A DNA stretch of 34,980 nt from Deltaproteobacteria bacterium (GTDB lineage Bacteria > Myxococcota_A > UBA9160 > UBA4427), in NCBI GenBank assembly GCA_011051925.1, contig DRKE01000369.1, positions 1 to 34,980 of the forward strand, given 5' to 3'. This document shows, one piece after another, positions 16,783 to 24,916 of this stretch. Each line of letters opens with the position of its first letter. Position 1 is the stretch's first letter. Position numbers and translations under genes: made by a program. The notes beneath the pieces are model-generated. The model ran no database searches, was not told the origin of the DNA, and was given only the letters and a program-made list of their open reading frames with translations.

Positions 16783-17913
16783 ATGAATACCCGCCTGGCT
16801 CGCGATCTCGGTCTCGAATTCCCGATCTTCGCCTTCACCCATTGCCGGGACGTCGCGGCCGCCGTCTCGAAAGCCGGGGGAATGGGCGTCTTCGGCGTCG
16901 CCGCCCATTCGGCGGAAGGGCTTCGCGCCGAACTCGAGTGGATCGAAAAGGAGGTCGGAGACAAGCCCTATGGCGTCGACCTCCTCCTCCCCACGCGATT
17001 CGTCGGCAGCGACAAGAAGGGCGGCCTGAATGACGCCGAGCTCGACGCGAAGATTCCCGAGACGCATCGACGATTCGTGAAGAACCTGCTCGATGAGTTC
17101 GAGGTTCCGCCGCTTCCGCCCGACGTCGATACTTCGGGAACCCTGGGTGTCGGCTACGAACGCCAGAAGGACGTGATCGAACTCCTCTTCCAGCATGATA
17201 TCAGCCTGATCGCGAGCGCCCTCGGTCCACCCCCGGCCTGGATGATCGACATGAGTCGGGACAAAGGGGTCAAGGTCGCGGCGCTCGCCGGGACGGTCGA
17301 GCACGCGAAACGACACGTCGAGGCCGGTGTCGACATCGTGGTCGCCCAGGGCTACGAAGCCGGCGGTCATACGGGCCAGATCGCGACGATGGTGCTGGTT
17401 CCCGAGGTCGTCGATGCGGTCGATCCGATTCCCGTCCTGGCGGCAGGCGGCATCGGGAGTGGCCGACAGATCACCGCAGCCCTCGCCTTGGGCGCCCAGG
17501 GCGTCTGGCTGGGCTCGCTCTGGCTGACGACCGAAGAGGCCGAAACCCACCCGGTCGTGAAGGAGAAATTCCTGAAGGCCTCGTCGAGCGACACGATCCG
17601 CAGTCGCTCGCTCACGGGAAAGCCCGCGCGGCAGCTCCGTAGTGCCTGGACCGACGCCTGGGAGGATCCGTCGAATCCCGATCCCCTTCCCATGCCCCTC
17701 CAACCCCGTCTGGTCCGCGAAGCCCAGGCCCGCATCTCGCGTACGGCGCATAAGTCGAAGGGCGCCGCCCAGCTGAGCAACTACTTCGTGGGGCAGATCG
17801 TTGGATCGATGAACCACACGAAATCCGTACGCACGGTGATGGAGGAGCTCGCGGTCGGGTATGCCGACACCATGGAGCGCCTCGACGAGTGGGCCCGGGG
17901 CGAAGAGGCCTGA
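16783..17913 (+). CDS. Nitronate monooxygenase family (2-nitropropane dioxygenase-like) flavoprotein
   Basis: This 376-aa FMN-dependent TIM-barrel protein carries the family signature VVAQGYEAGGHTGQ, with catalytic H196, and the phosphate-binding AAGGIGSGRQITAALALGAQGVWLG written here as one block in the C-terminal half. The N-terminal block FPIFAFTHCRDVAAAVSKAGG matches the family's barrel start. Members oxidise alkyl nitronates; others act as enoyl reductases, so the substrate is uncertain. GGAGG precedes ATG 16783. It diverges from the P450 over 174 bases, where a divergent promoter region is expected. Confidence 0.9.
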   Translation: MNTRLARDLGLEFPIFAFTHCRDVAAAVSKAGGMGVFGVAAHSAEGLRAELEWIEKEVGDKPYGVDLLLPTRFVGSDKKGGLNDAELDAKIPETHRRFVKNLLDEFEVPPLPPDVDTSGTLGVGYERQKDVIELLFQHDISLIASALGPPPAWMIDMSRDKGVKVAALAGTVEHAKRHVEAGVDIVVAQGYEAGGHTGQIATMVLVPEVVDAVDPIPVLAAGGIGSGRQITAALALGAQGVWLGSLWLTTEEAETHPVVKEKFLKASSSDTIRSRSLTGKPARQLRSAWTDAWEDPSNPDPLPMPLQPRLVREAQARISRTAHKSKGAAQLSNYFVGQIVGSMNHTKSVRTVMEELAVGYADTMERLDEWARGEEA

Positions 17914-18150
17914 ACCGGATCGGTGCGTACCGTTCCGGCGCTGTTCCGGAATGAAAGACCGCGTTTCGATCTGGAAGCCGCGCCCACCGATGCACGCCGA
18001 CGGGCGGCCGTTCCCAGCGACCAGGGCGAGAGAGCGCGATGCGGCAAAGGGCCCGTGCAGGCACGATCGAACGCGCCGAGACTTCCGGATCAGGCCGCTG
18101 GCAGCGCCCTCGGGCGGGATCCCATGGGACCGTGATCGGCTTCGCCCCCT

Positions 18151-18166
18151 TGGCATCGGTCTTGCT
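18151..18166 (+). promoter_or_regulatory. Sigma-54 (RpoN) -24/-12 promoter
   Basis: TGGCATCGGTCTTGCT matches the sigma-54 consensus TGGCAC-N5-TTGCW with one mismatch. The invariant GG and GC are separated by exactly 10 bases. It lies 72 bases upstream of the TTG start of the Maf-like gene, in the 324-base gap that otherwise holds nothing I recognise. RpoN dependence of flagellar and surface-glycan genes is well known in proteobacteria. An activator site upstream could not be picked out by eye. Confidence 0.65.
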
Positions 18167-18237
18167 CCTTCCCTTCCGACCGATCCCCGGGCCGCGGCCC
18201 TGGCGGGCCGTTCGGGATCATCGGTCGGGGAGGAAAC

Positions 18238-20226
18238 TTGGGCTCACGAGCCGTCTTCGAAAGAAATCTCGCCGCGATCCGCAAGCGGAGCCCGCAGCTC
18301 GCGGACGCCCTGGCGAAGACGGATGCCGCGGGGATCGAGGAAGTCGAAGGACCACGCGGCGCCGTCGTCCTGCGCGAACGGGGCGTGCTTCTCGGATCCG
18401 CCTACGATCCGAAGCGGGAGGCGGAACAGATCGCCGAGACCATGGCTTCGGAACCCGCCGACATCATGGTCGCGATCGGATTCGGCCTGGGCGACCAGTT
18501 CCCGCACTATTGCGAGCAGAACCCGGCGACCGTGATCGTCTTCGAGCCCTCGGTGGCGCGGCTCCGAGCAGCACTCCATCGCTTCTGCTTGACGAATCTC
18601 TATGCGACGAATCGGGATTTCTACATCACGACGGATCTCGAACACTTCTCCCGCCTCCTCGATCATCGCTATTTCCCCGGCCTGCGCATCCGGGTCTTCC
18701 CGCATCCCGCCGTGCTCCGACTCGACCCCGAGGCCGTCGGGCGGGCGGTCGAACGGACCCGTCGCGTGAAGGACGCCGCCGACACGGGAAGGATCACGAC
18801 GATCGAACGAATGATGCCCTGGGCACGCCTGGTCGCGGGAAATGGCCGGCGGATCGCTTCCTCCGCGAGCCTTCGCGCGCTGGTGGGTCCCTTCGAAGGC
18901 AAGCCCGCCGTCATCGTCGCCGCCGGACCTTCCCTCGACAAGCAACTCCCCCTCCTGAAGGAGCGGGAAGACCACGTTCTCATCATCGCCATCGGCCAGA
19001 CCGTGAAGGCCCTCGCCGCCGCAGGGATCACGCCGCATCTCGTACATGTCCTCGAAAGCCGGAACGTCTCCCATCAGTTGACGGACGGGGGCGATTCGCG
19101 GGAGCTGAACGTCGTGCTCTCCCCGGATTGCCATCCAGCCATCTACGACGTCCCGGTTCGCGGTTCCTTCGTCGCGACACCGAGCGTCAATCCGATGGGA
19201 GCCTGGATCGAGACGGTTCGCGGAGACCCCTGCCTCACGATCGGCGGGGGTACGGTCGCCCTGGGTGCCGTTGCCGTCGCACAGGCCCTCGGGTCGGATC
19301 CGGTCATGTTGATCGGCCAGGATCTCGCGTTCACCGAAGGGCGTGCCTACGCGAAGAATTCGGCCTACGACTTCGTCGGCGTCGAGCTTTCGGAAGACGG
19401 AGAGTGTTCCTTCACGAACGGGAAGCGGAAGGTCGCCCTGCTCGGCGACGAAGACGTCGACCGGGTTCGCGATCGGTTCTCCCGATCCGACGTGGTCTGG
19501 GTCGACGGCTGGCACGAAGGCGAGCGGGTTCCGACCTGGCGCGCCTACGCCTCGTTCATCGAGCAGTATCGCGACGCGGGACTCTTCCTGGCCCAGTCGG
19601 GAATCCGACTGGTGAACTGCACCGAAGGGGGCGCGCGCATCCCCGGAATCGAGCACCTCGCTTTTCGAGAAGTCCTGGACGCGCTTCCGAGCGACTCCCT
19701 GGAGGCTTTCGCGACGATCGATCGCGCCTTCCGCGAGGCACCGCGACACGACCTCTCCGATTTCGCGGACGCGATCCGGAAGGCGCGCCGATCCCTCGAG
19801 CGGATCGAGCAGGAGTCCAGGAAGGCCCTCCGCTTCGCGAAGCGAAACGGGTCGAGGCTTCTCCGGGGGAAGGACGACCAACAGACCATCGACGTGCTCC
19901 GTCGGCTGGCTCGCCATGAGAAGAAGCTCCGAACGCAACTGGATCGGATGCCCTGGCTCGACGCGCTCGTCCAGCCGGAGATCTACAGCGCGATGGCCGC
20001 ATCCCGGAGGACCGAGCGCCAGGACCCCGGCCTCGAGGAACTTCTCGAGGAGTCACTCTTCCTCTTCGAAGCCGTCTGCCATGGGGTCGTACGCGCGCGA
20101 TCCTGGTTCGATCACTTCGAGGCTTCCTTCGACGAGGGAGCGGGCAACGGGGCCGGCCCGGATCGGCGAGAGGGAAAACCGGTCCGGCGGACCGATTCCC
20201 CGGATCTCGCGGCCGTCGCGCCCTGA
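18238..20226 (+). CDS. Maf/MptE-like (DUF115) motility accessory glycosyltransferase-type protein
   Basis: This cytosolic protein has 662 aa. The central MptE-like (DUF115) domain at about 200-400 includes GKPAVIVAAGPSLDKQL (AGPSLD at 229-234), LVHVLESRN, and GGGTVALGAVAVAQALGSDPVMLIGQDLAF. Such proteins (Maf family) attach nonulosonic or related sugars to flagellin; archaeal relatives are pterin pyrophosphokinases. The N-terminal part (VAIGFGLGDQF, VIVFEPSVARL) fits Maf proteins, and the C-terminal 150 residues are charged, coiled-coil-prone helices. It starts with TTG 18238 after GGGGAGGAAAC. A sigma-54 promoter lies upstream. It is convergent with the DXS-like gene. No flagellin gene is in the window, so the acceptor is inferred. 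Confidence 0.88.
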   Translation: MGSRAVFERNLAAIRKRSPQLADALAKTDAAGIEEVEGPRGAVVLRERGVLLGSAYDPKREAEQIAETMASEPADIMVAIGFGLGDQFPHYCEQNPATVIVFEPSVARLRAALHRFCLTNLYATNRDFYITTDLEHFSRLLDHRYFPGLRIRVFPHPAVLRLDPEAVGRAVERTRRVKDAADTGRITTIERMMPWARLVAGNGRRIASSASLRALVGPFEGKPAVIVAAGPSLDKQLPLLKEREDHVLIIAIGQTVKALAAAGITPHLVHVLESRNVSHQLTDGGDSRELNVVLSPDCHPAIYDVPVRGSFVATPSVNPMGAWIETVRGDPCLTIGGGTVALGAVAVAQALGSDPVMLIGQDLAFTEGRAYAKNSAYDFVGVELSEDGECSFTNGKRKVALLGDEDVDRVRDRFSRSDVVWVDGWHEGERVPTWRAYASFIEQYRDAGLFLAQSGIRLVNCTEGGARIPGIEHLAFREVLDALPSDSLEAFATIDRAFREAPRHDLSDFADAIRKARRSLERIEQESRKALRFAKRNGSRLLRGKDDQQTIDVLRRLARHEKKLRTQLDRMPWLDALVQPEIYSAMAASRRTERQDPGLEELLEESLFLFEAVCHGVVRARSWFDHFEASFDEGAGNGAGPDRREGKPVRRTDSPDLAAVAP

Positions 20227-20258
20227 CGATACGCCCGTGAGACCCGATCAGATCCCGA

Positions 20259-22052
20259 TCATGCGTTCCTGATCCCCGCGATCCGGTCGGCGATTCCCTT
20301 CGCATCGAGACCGTAGGCCGCCTCGAGTTCGGCGTTGCTTCCCGCTTCGATGAAGCTCGCTGGAAGACCGATCTGGACGAGTTCCCGGTCGTTCTCCCCG
20401 GCAGAGAAAAGCAGGGAAGCGACCGCCGATCCGACCCCTCCGTCGAGAACGGCTTCTTCGACCGTGACGACGCGAGCATGGTCGCGGATCTTCTCGAGGA
20501 GCGCCGCTTCGGGAAGGGGCTTCAGTCTCCGCAGGTTGACGACTCGTGCCTCGATTCCCCTGTTCGCGAGAAGCTCCGATGCCTCGAGACAGGCCCGGAC
20601 CTTGTTGCCGACGGCGACGATCGCCACGTCCGGACCGTCTCGAACGATCTCGGGCTCGAAGAGTGTCCCGCCGCGGGCATCTTCGGCGGCGGGATCGATC
20701 GAATCCGCTGGTCCGTAGGGCATCATGACCAGGACGGGCCCCTCGATCGTTTCGAGAATCTCCCGGACCATCGCCCGCGCCTCATGGCGGTCCTTCGGAT
20801 AGAAGATCTCCAGATTCGGGATCGGGCGCAGATAGGCGATGTCGTAGATGCCATGGTGGGTGGGATTGTCGTAGCCGCTGAAGCCGCTCCGATACGAGAG
20901 CATCAGACAGGGACGATTCGCGAAAGCCACGTCGTGGATGATCTGATCGAAAGCACGCTGCAGGAAGGTCGACTGATAGGCGATGATCGGCAGCTTCCCG
21001 GCCAGGGAGAACCCCACGCACATGGAGAGCGCGTGTTGTTCTTCCATCCCGGGATCGAAACAGCGTTCCGGGTACTTCTCGAAGACTCCAGCCAGGCCTG
21101 TCGCGTAGAGCGTCGAGGGCGTGATGCAGACCGCATCGCGATTCGCCGCCATGAAGCCGTCGATCACTTCCGCGACCACCTCGGGATAGCCGGGAGCGGG
21201 CGTCGAGGCATCCCGCGGCGTGCCGGACACCGGATCGAAGGGAAAGGAGAAATGCAACCGGAAGGGATGATCGTCGGCCGGGGCCCAGCCCTTTCCCTTG
21301 ACCGTGCGCGCATGCACGAGGCTGAGCCCGTCTGCCGCCTTGGCTGCCTCGAGGGCTTCCATCAGGTCCCCGATCGAATGCCCATCGACGCGCCCGAGAT
21401 AATTCGCGCCGAGACTCCCGAAATAATCCCTTGCCCGCCCCGCCTCGCCCTGCAACATCTCGTGAAAGGCACCGAATCCGGGACTGATCGCATAGCCATT
21501 GTCGTTCAGGAGAACGATCAGGTTCGTCTTTTCGACGATCGCATGGTTGAAGGCTTCGAGGGAGATCCCCTCGACGAAGGCGCCATCGCCCACCGTCGCG
21601 ACGACATGGGAGGGATCATGGTCGAGCTTCCGTGCCAGCGCCAATCCCAGCCCCACGGAAATGGCGGTACCCGCATGAGAAGACTCGATCAGGTCGTGAG
21701 GGCTTTCGGTCGGCGTCAGGAAACGATTCATTCCGCCATGGCGGTTCAGTGACGGAAAGAGGCCAGCTCGTCCGGTGAGCAACTTGTGCGTGTAGCCCTG
21801 ATGACCGGTATCGAAGAGGAGTGCGTCCCGGGGCGTCTCGAAACAGGCGTGGAGAGCGATCGTCAATTCGACCGTCCCGAGGTTGGCTCCGATATGGCCT
21901 CCCGTCTTCGAGACATGGTCGAGCAGGAAACGCCGGACCTGCGTCGCCAGATCTTCCAGCTCGGACAGTCCGCATCGACGCAGCGGCGATGGATCCGCGA
22001 GCCGTGTCAATTCGATCGGGCCCGCCTCGTGGATCGGGAGTTGTGCACTCAA
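20259..22052 (-). CDS. DXS-like transketolase-family thiamine diphosphate enzyme
   Basis: This 597-aa protein aligns end to end in style with 1-deoxy-D-xylulose-5-phosphate synthase: HVSKTGGHIGANLG, the ThDP motif GDGAFVEGISLEAFNHA...NDN, GMEEQHALSMCVGFSL with the catalytic Glu, and STFLQRAFDQIIHDVAF. Departures from canonical DXS are QRAFDQ in place of QRAYDQ, SGYDNPTHHG in place of GADGxTHQG, and VMMPYGPAD where DXS has the RYPRGN phosphate-binding segment. No other isoprenoid (MEP) gene is nearby, and the neighbours are sugar and flagellar-modification genes. I infer a paralogue that makes a different ketose or branched sugar. It starts with TTG after GAGGGG. Confidence 0.85.
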   Translation of the reverse strand: MSAQLPIHEAGPIELTRLADPSPLRRCGLSELEDLATQVRRFLLDHVSKTGGHIGANLGTVELTIALHACFETPRDALLFDTGHQGYTHKLLTGRAGLFPSLNRHGGMNRFLTPTESPHDLIESSHAGTAISVGLGLALARKLDHDPSHVVATVGDGAFVEGISLEAFNHAIVEKTNLIVLLNDNGYAISPGFGAFHEMLQGEAGRARDYFGSLGANYLGRVDGHSIGDLMEALEAAKAADGLSLVHARTVKGKGWAPADDHPFRLHFSFPFDPVSGTPRDASTPAPGYPEVVAEVIDGFMAANRDAVCITPSTLYATGLAGVFEKYPERCFDPGMEEQHALSMCVGFSLAGKLPIIAYQSTFLQRAFDQIIHDVAFANRPCLMLSYRSGFSGYDNPTHHGIYDIAYLRPIPNLEIFYPKDRHEARAMVREILETIEGPVLVMMPYGPADSIDPAAEDARGGTLFEPEIVRDGPDVAIVAVGNKVRACLEASELLANRGIEARVVNLRRLKPLPEAALLEKIRDHARVVTVEEAVLDGGVGSAVASLLFSAGENDRELVQIGLPASFIEAGSNAELEAAYGLDAKGIADRIAGIRNA

Positions 22053-22095
22053 ATCGGATTCCCCTCGGCCCGCGTCGGATCGGGGCCCTGACCGG

Positions 22096-22123
22096 TCATC
22101 GGGAAAGCCCTTGTTTTTCTTTA
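22096..22123 (-). promoter_or_regulatory. Possible sigma-28 (FliA)-like promoter of the DXS-like gene
   Basis: On the minus strand TAAA (22123-22120) is followed after 16 bases by CCCGATGA (22103-22096), six of eight matches to the flagellar sigma-28 -10 element GCCGATAA. The usual spacing is 15. The transcript start would lie about 35 bases before the DXS-like TTG. It is only suggestive. Confidence 0.25.
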
Positions 22124-22141
22124 CATTGCGCCGGGAAGGCG

Positions 22142-22170
22142 CGGCTCGGTTGCCGGACCCGGCCGAGCCG
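22142..22170. repeat. Inverted repeat in the divergent DXS-like/ATP-grasp promoter region
   Basis: CGGCTCGG (22142-22149) and CCGAGCCG (22163-22170) are perfect 8-base inverted repeats around a 13-base loop. The repeat lies in the 307-base non-coding gap between the divergent DXS-like gene and the ATP-grasp operon. It may be an operator or an mRNA hairpin. Apart from the AT-rich patch at 22111-22127 and the leader ORF, I see nothing else in the gap. Confidence 0.35.
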
Positions 22171-22309
22171 GCATGACACCCGGCACGAACTCCGGAGAAC
22201 CCCCCAGAAAATCCGTCTCCCGATCGGAAAGACCGAGCGGATCCGCAATTTTGGATCTCCTCGAATCACGCCATCTGCCGATAGGCAGGGGGAACGCAGG
22301 GAGAGAAGC

Positions 22310-22363
22310 ATGACGACACGCAGGGGCAACCGACCTCTTCTTCCGCGAAGCCCGGAAGCATGA
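22310..22363 (+). CDS. Small leader ORF (17 aa) overlapping the ATP-grasp start
   Basis: This ORF runs from ATG 22310 to the TGA at 22361-22363 and encodes MTTRRGNRPLLPRSPEA, an Arg/Pro-rich peptide. GGGAGAGAAGC directly before the ATG is a better ribosome binding site than the one before the ATP-grasp gene. The stop overlaps the ATP-grasp ATG as ATGA, the same overlap used inside the operon. It could couple or gate translation of the operon. Chance occurrence cannot be excluded at this length. Confidence 0.4.
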   Translation: MTTRRGNRPLLPRSPEA

Positions 22364-23694
22364 CCGGAAACGCGCGAACGCTCGTCGTTCTGGGCGCGAG
22401 TACCGATCAGCTCTTCCTGATCGAGACGGCGCAGGCACTCGGCCTGCGTGTCCTCGCCGTGGACCGGGATGCCGACGCCCCCGGGTTTGCCGTGGCCGAG
22501 GAATCGGCGCTCATCAGCACCCGGGACGTCGCCGGGATCTGCGCTCATCTCGATCGACTCGAGAAGGACGAAGGCGCGGTCTTCGCGGGGGTCACGACGA
22601 TGGGAAGCGACATTCCCGAGATCGTCGCCGCGATCGCCGGGCATCTGGGGACGCCCTCCATTCCCCTCGAAGCGGCTCGATTGACCGTCGACAAGTTCGC
22701 GATGAAGGTGCGTCTTCGCGAATGCTCGATTCCGATCCCCTGGTTCCGGGAAGTTCCCGGCGTGGAAGACCTGCTCGAGGTGATCGCGGATCGAGGACTT
22801 CCCCTCGTCATCAAACCGATCGACCGCTCGGGGTCCCGGGGCGTCTTCTTCCTCCGCCCGGGCTGCGACCCCACGGATCTCTTCCAGAAGGCGAAGGCCT
22901 TTTCGTTCTCGGGTCGCGTCCAGGTCGAGGAATATCTTCCCGGGCCCCAGATCAGCACGGAAACGATCCTCTACGGTGGGCGGGCGGTCACCCCGGGTTT
23001 CGCCGATCGGAACTACGACACCTTCGAGCGGTTCCTTCCCCAGATCATGGAAAACGGAGGATGGGTCCCTTCCCTCCTCTCGGCCGAGGAACGGAAGCAG
23101 GTGGAAGAGCTGGTCGTCTCGGCTTCCCTCGCATTGGGCATCTCGGAGGGCGTCACGAAGGGGGACGTCGTGATGACACCCGAGGGCCCCAGGATCATCG
23201 AGATTGCCGCCCGCCTGAGCGGCGGTGACTTCTGCGCGGGACTGGTCCCTCTCGGATCGGGCGTCAACTACGTCCGGACCGCGATCCAGATCGCGATCGG
23301 CGAGACGCCGGATCTCGACGCCCTCGCACCCCGTTTCGAGAGAGCCGTCGCGAATCGTTATTTCTTTCCCGAACCGGGCCGTCTCGTCCGGATCGAGGGC
23401 GTCGAAGCCATTCGCGCGAGGCCCTGGCTCCACAAACTCGAATTCTGGTACCGACCCGGGGAGATCGTTCCCGAAAGCCTCAGCCATGCCCATCGGTTCG
23501 GGGTCTTCGTCGTGAGCGCGCCGGATCGCGCGACGGCCCAGGCAAGGGTCGACGAGGTCTACGACACGATCCGGATCGTGACGAGGCCCGAGAAGGCAGC
23601 CTCGAGGACCCGTCCGGAATCCTCGTTCCCGCCGGACAGGCCATCGGCCGTCGCGACCCGCCCCGGGGCGATCGCGTCCGGGACTCGAGGATGA
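22360..23694 (+). CDS. ATP-grasp ligase (first of three)
   Basis: This 444-aa cytosolic ATP-grasp enzyme joins a carboxylate to an amine, alcohol or thiol through an acyl-phosphate. The pre-ATP-grasp Rossmann-like domain (about 8-115) starts LVVLGASTDQ with DRDADAPG. The ATP-grasp part has the Lys of VIKPIDRSGSRGV (K152), the adenine/ribose-side VQVEEYLPG (E190/E191), and the metal-binding TKGDVV (D269) and IIEIAARLSGG (E281, R285). A C-terminal extension after about 410 is Pro/Arg-rich. It begins the operon and ends one base before the methyltransferase ATG. Substrates are unknown; surface-glycan loci often carry such ligases, so a sugar amino-acylation is possible. Confidence 0.88.
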   Translation: MTGNARTLVVLGASTDQLFLIETAQALGLRVLAVDRDADAPGFAVAEESALISTRDVAGICAHLDRLEKDEGAVFAGVTTMGSDIPEIVAAIAGHLGTPSIPLEAARLTVDKFAMKVRLRECSIPIPWFREVPGVEDLLEVIADRGLPLVIKPIDRSGSRGVFFLRPGCDPTDLFQKAKAFSFSGRVQVEEYLPGPQISTETILYGGRAVTPGFADRNYDTFERFLPQIMENGGWVPSLLSAEERKQVEELVVSASLALGISEGVTKGDVVMTPEGPRIIEIAARLSGGDFCAGLVPLGSGVNYVRTAIQIAIGETPDLDALAPRFERAVANRYFFPEPGRLVRIEGVEAIRARPWLHKLEFWYRPGEIVPESLSHAHRFGVFVVSAPDRATAQARVDEVYDTIRIVTRPEKAASRTRPESSFPPDRPSAVATRPGAIASGTRG

Positions 23695-23695
23695 A

Positions 23696-24916
23696 ATGGT
23701 GACGGTACCCGTCCGCTCGGGAGCCCTCGAATGGATCCACGTCGATTGCCCGCTCTGCGGGGCCGACGATGCCGAACCCGTCTATGAACGTGACCACGAG
23801 ACCGGTTCGACCCTCGGTCGACTCCGCAAGATCGACGTCCTCTGCCGCCGATGCGGATTCATGTACACCGACCCGCGACCGTCAGCCGCGGACATGCGTC
23901 GCTATTATGCGGAGGCCAGCGGCGCTTCGGGAAGCGTCTTCCACGCGATGGAGCCGGGCTCTCGGCTGCGCGGATTGATCGAGGAGCGTGCGGCCTTCAT
24001 GCAACCGCTCGTCGCTTCCCACTTCGGATCGGGACCCGGCGCGATCCTCGACATCGGATGCGCGACCGGCGACCTGCTCGAACACCTCGATCTTCCGGAA
24101 TGGCACAAGGCCGGGCTCGAGCCTTCGGCCAGAGCCTCCGCGACAGCCCGGACGCGCGGCCTCGAAGTCGAATGCGGGGATCTCGAGTCGACGTCGCTTC
24201 CCGACCGGAGCTTCGACGTCATCACATGCATCAGCGTGCTCGAACACGTCCACGATCTCCGGGCCTCGGTCGGACGGATCCGGCAGAGCCTCCGACCCGG
24301 AGGCCTGGCCTTCGTCGAAGTCCCCGACTCGACGCGGCCCGTGGCGCAGATCGCGGAGTTCTTTTCCTTCGAGCATCTCTCCCATTTCACGCGGGGAACG
24401 CTGGTCCGCTGTCTCGCGGAGGCCGGACTCGAAGCGATCGCCTTCGACGAACAGGTCGGCCTTCCCAACCTGCGCGTATGCGCACGGCGAAGCGAGCAGA
24501 TTCCCGCAAAGGCCGCCTTCGGAACGGACGATGCCGAAGCGCTTCGCCGGGCCATCGCTCGCTATCGTCGGCAACGCGAGGCCTTCGCGGAGACGCTCAC
24601 CCGCCGGCTGAACGATCGGGTCGACCGCTGGGCGACCCGGGATGCCCGCGTGGCGGTCTACGGCGCGGGCATGCACACGCGTTTCCTGATGGAGGTCGTC
24701 GATCTCGGCCGATCGGTCACATGTCTTCTCGACAGCGATCCGCGCAAGGCGGGAAGTTCGTTTCTCGGCTGGCGGGTCTTCGGACCGGACGACATCCCGC
24801 GACTCGGGCTGGACGCGATCCTGATTTCGACCAATGCCTTCGAGGAGGAGGTCTACTCGGCCATCGCCCCCACGGCGCGCGCACACGCGATCGAGGTCGT
24901 GCGGTGTTACGGATGA
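23696..24916 (+). CDS. Sugar-type C-methyltransferase (zinc-binding N-terminus, SAM domain, C-terminal Rossmann domain)
   Basis: This 406-aa protein has three parts. The N-terminal zinc site has CPLC (C18, C21) and CRRC (C50, C53). The SAM domain has motif I LDIGCATGDLL (118-128), then VITCISVLEHVHDL and LRPGGLAFVEVP. The C-terminal Rossmann-like domain starts VAVYGAGMHTRFLMEV with CLLDSDPRKAG. This architecture is that of C-methyltransferases acting on nucleotide-linked deoxysugars (NovU/TylC3 type), though catalytic residues were not checked. It sits between two ATP-grasp genes, one base after the first and with an ATGA overlap to the second. Confidence 0.87.
   Translation: MVTVPVRSGALEWIHVDCPLCGADDAEPVYERDHETGSTLGRLRKIDVLCRRCGFMYTDPRPSAADMRRYYAEASGASGSVFHAMEPGSRLRGLIEERAAFMQPLVASHFGSGPGAILDIGCATGDLLEHLDLPEWHKAGLEPSARASATARTRGLEVECGDLESTSLPDRSFDVITCISVLEHVHDLRASVGRIRQSLRPGGLAFVEVPDSTRPVAQIAEFFSFEHLSHFTRGTLVRCLAEAGLEAIAFDEQVGLPNLRVCARRSEQIPAKAAFGTDDAEALRRAIARYRRQREAFAETLTRRLNDRVDRWATRDARVAVYGAGMHTRFLMEVVDLGRSVTCLLDSDPRKAGSSFLGWRVFGPDDIPRLGLDAILISTNAFEEEVYSAIAPTARAHAIEVVRCYG

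Noticed and set aside
18039-19919. 626-codon plus-strand frame overlapping the Maf-like gene
   Set aside because: Arg/Pro/Gly-rich frame-shifted shadow; the overlapping frame carries the AGPSLD and other DUF115 blocks and has a good ribosome binding site.
22277-22284. GCCGATAG as a sigma-28 -10 element for the ATP-grasp operon
   Set aside because: The -10 half matches well, but no TAAA-like element lies about 15 bases upstream.
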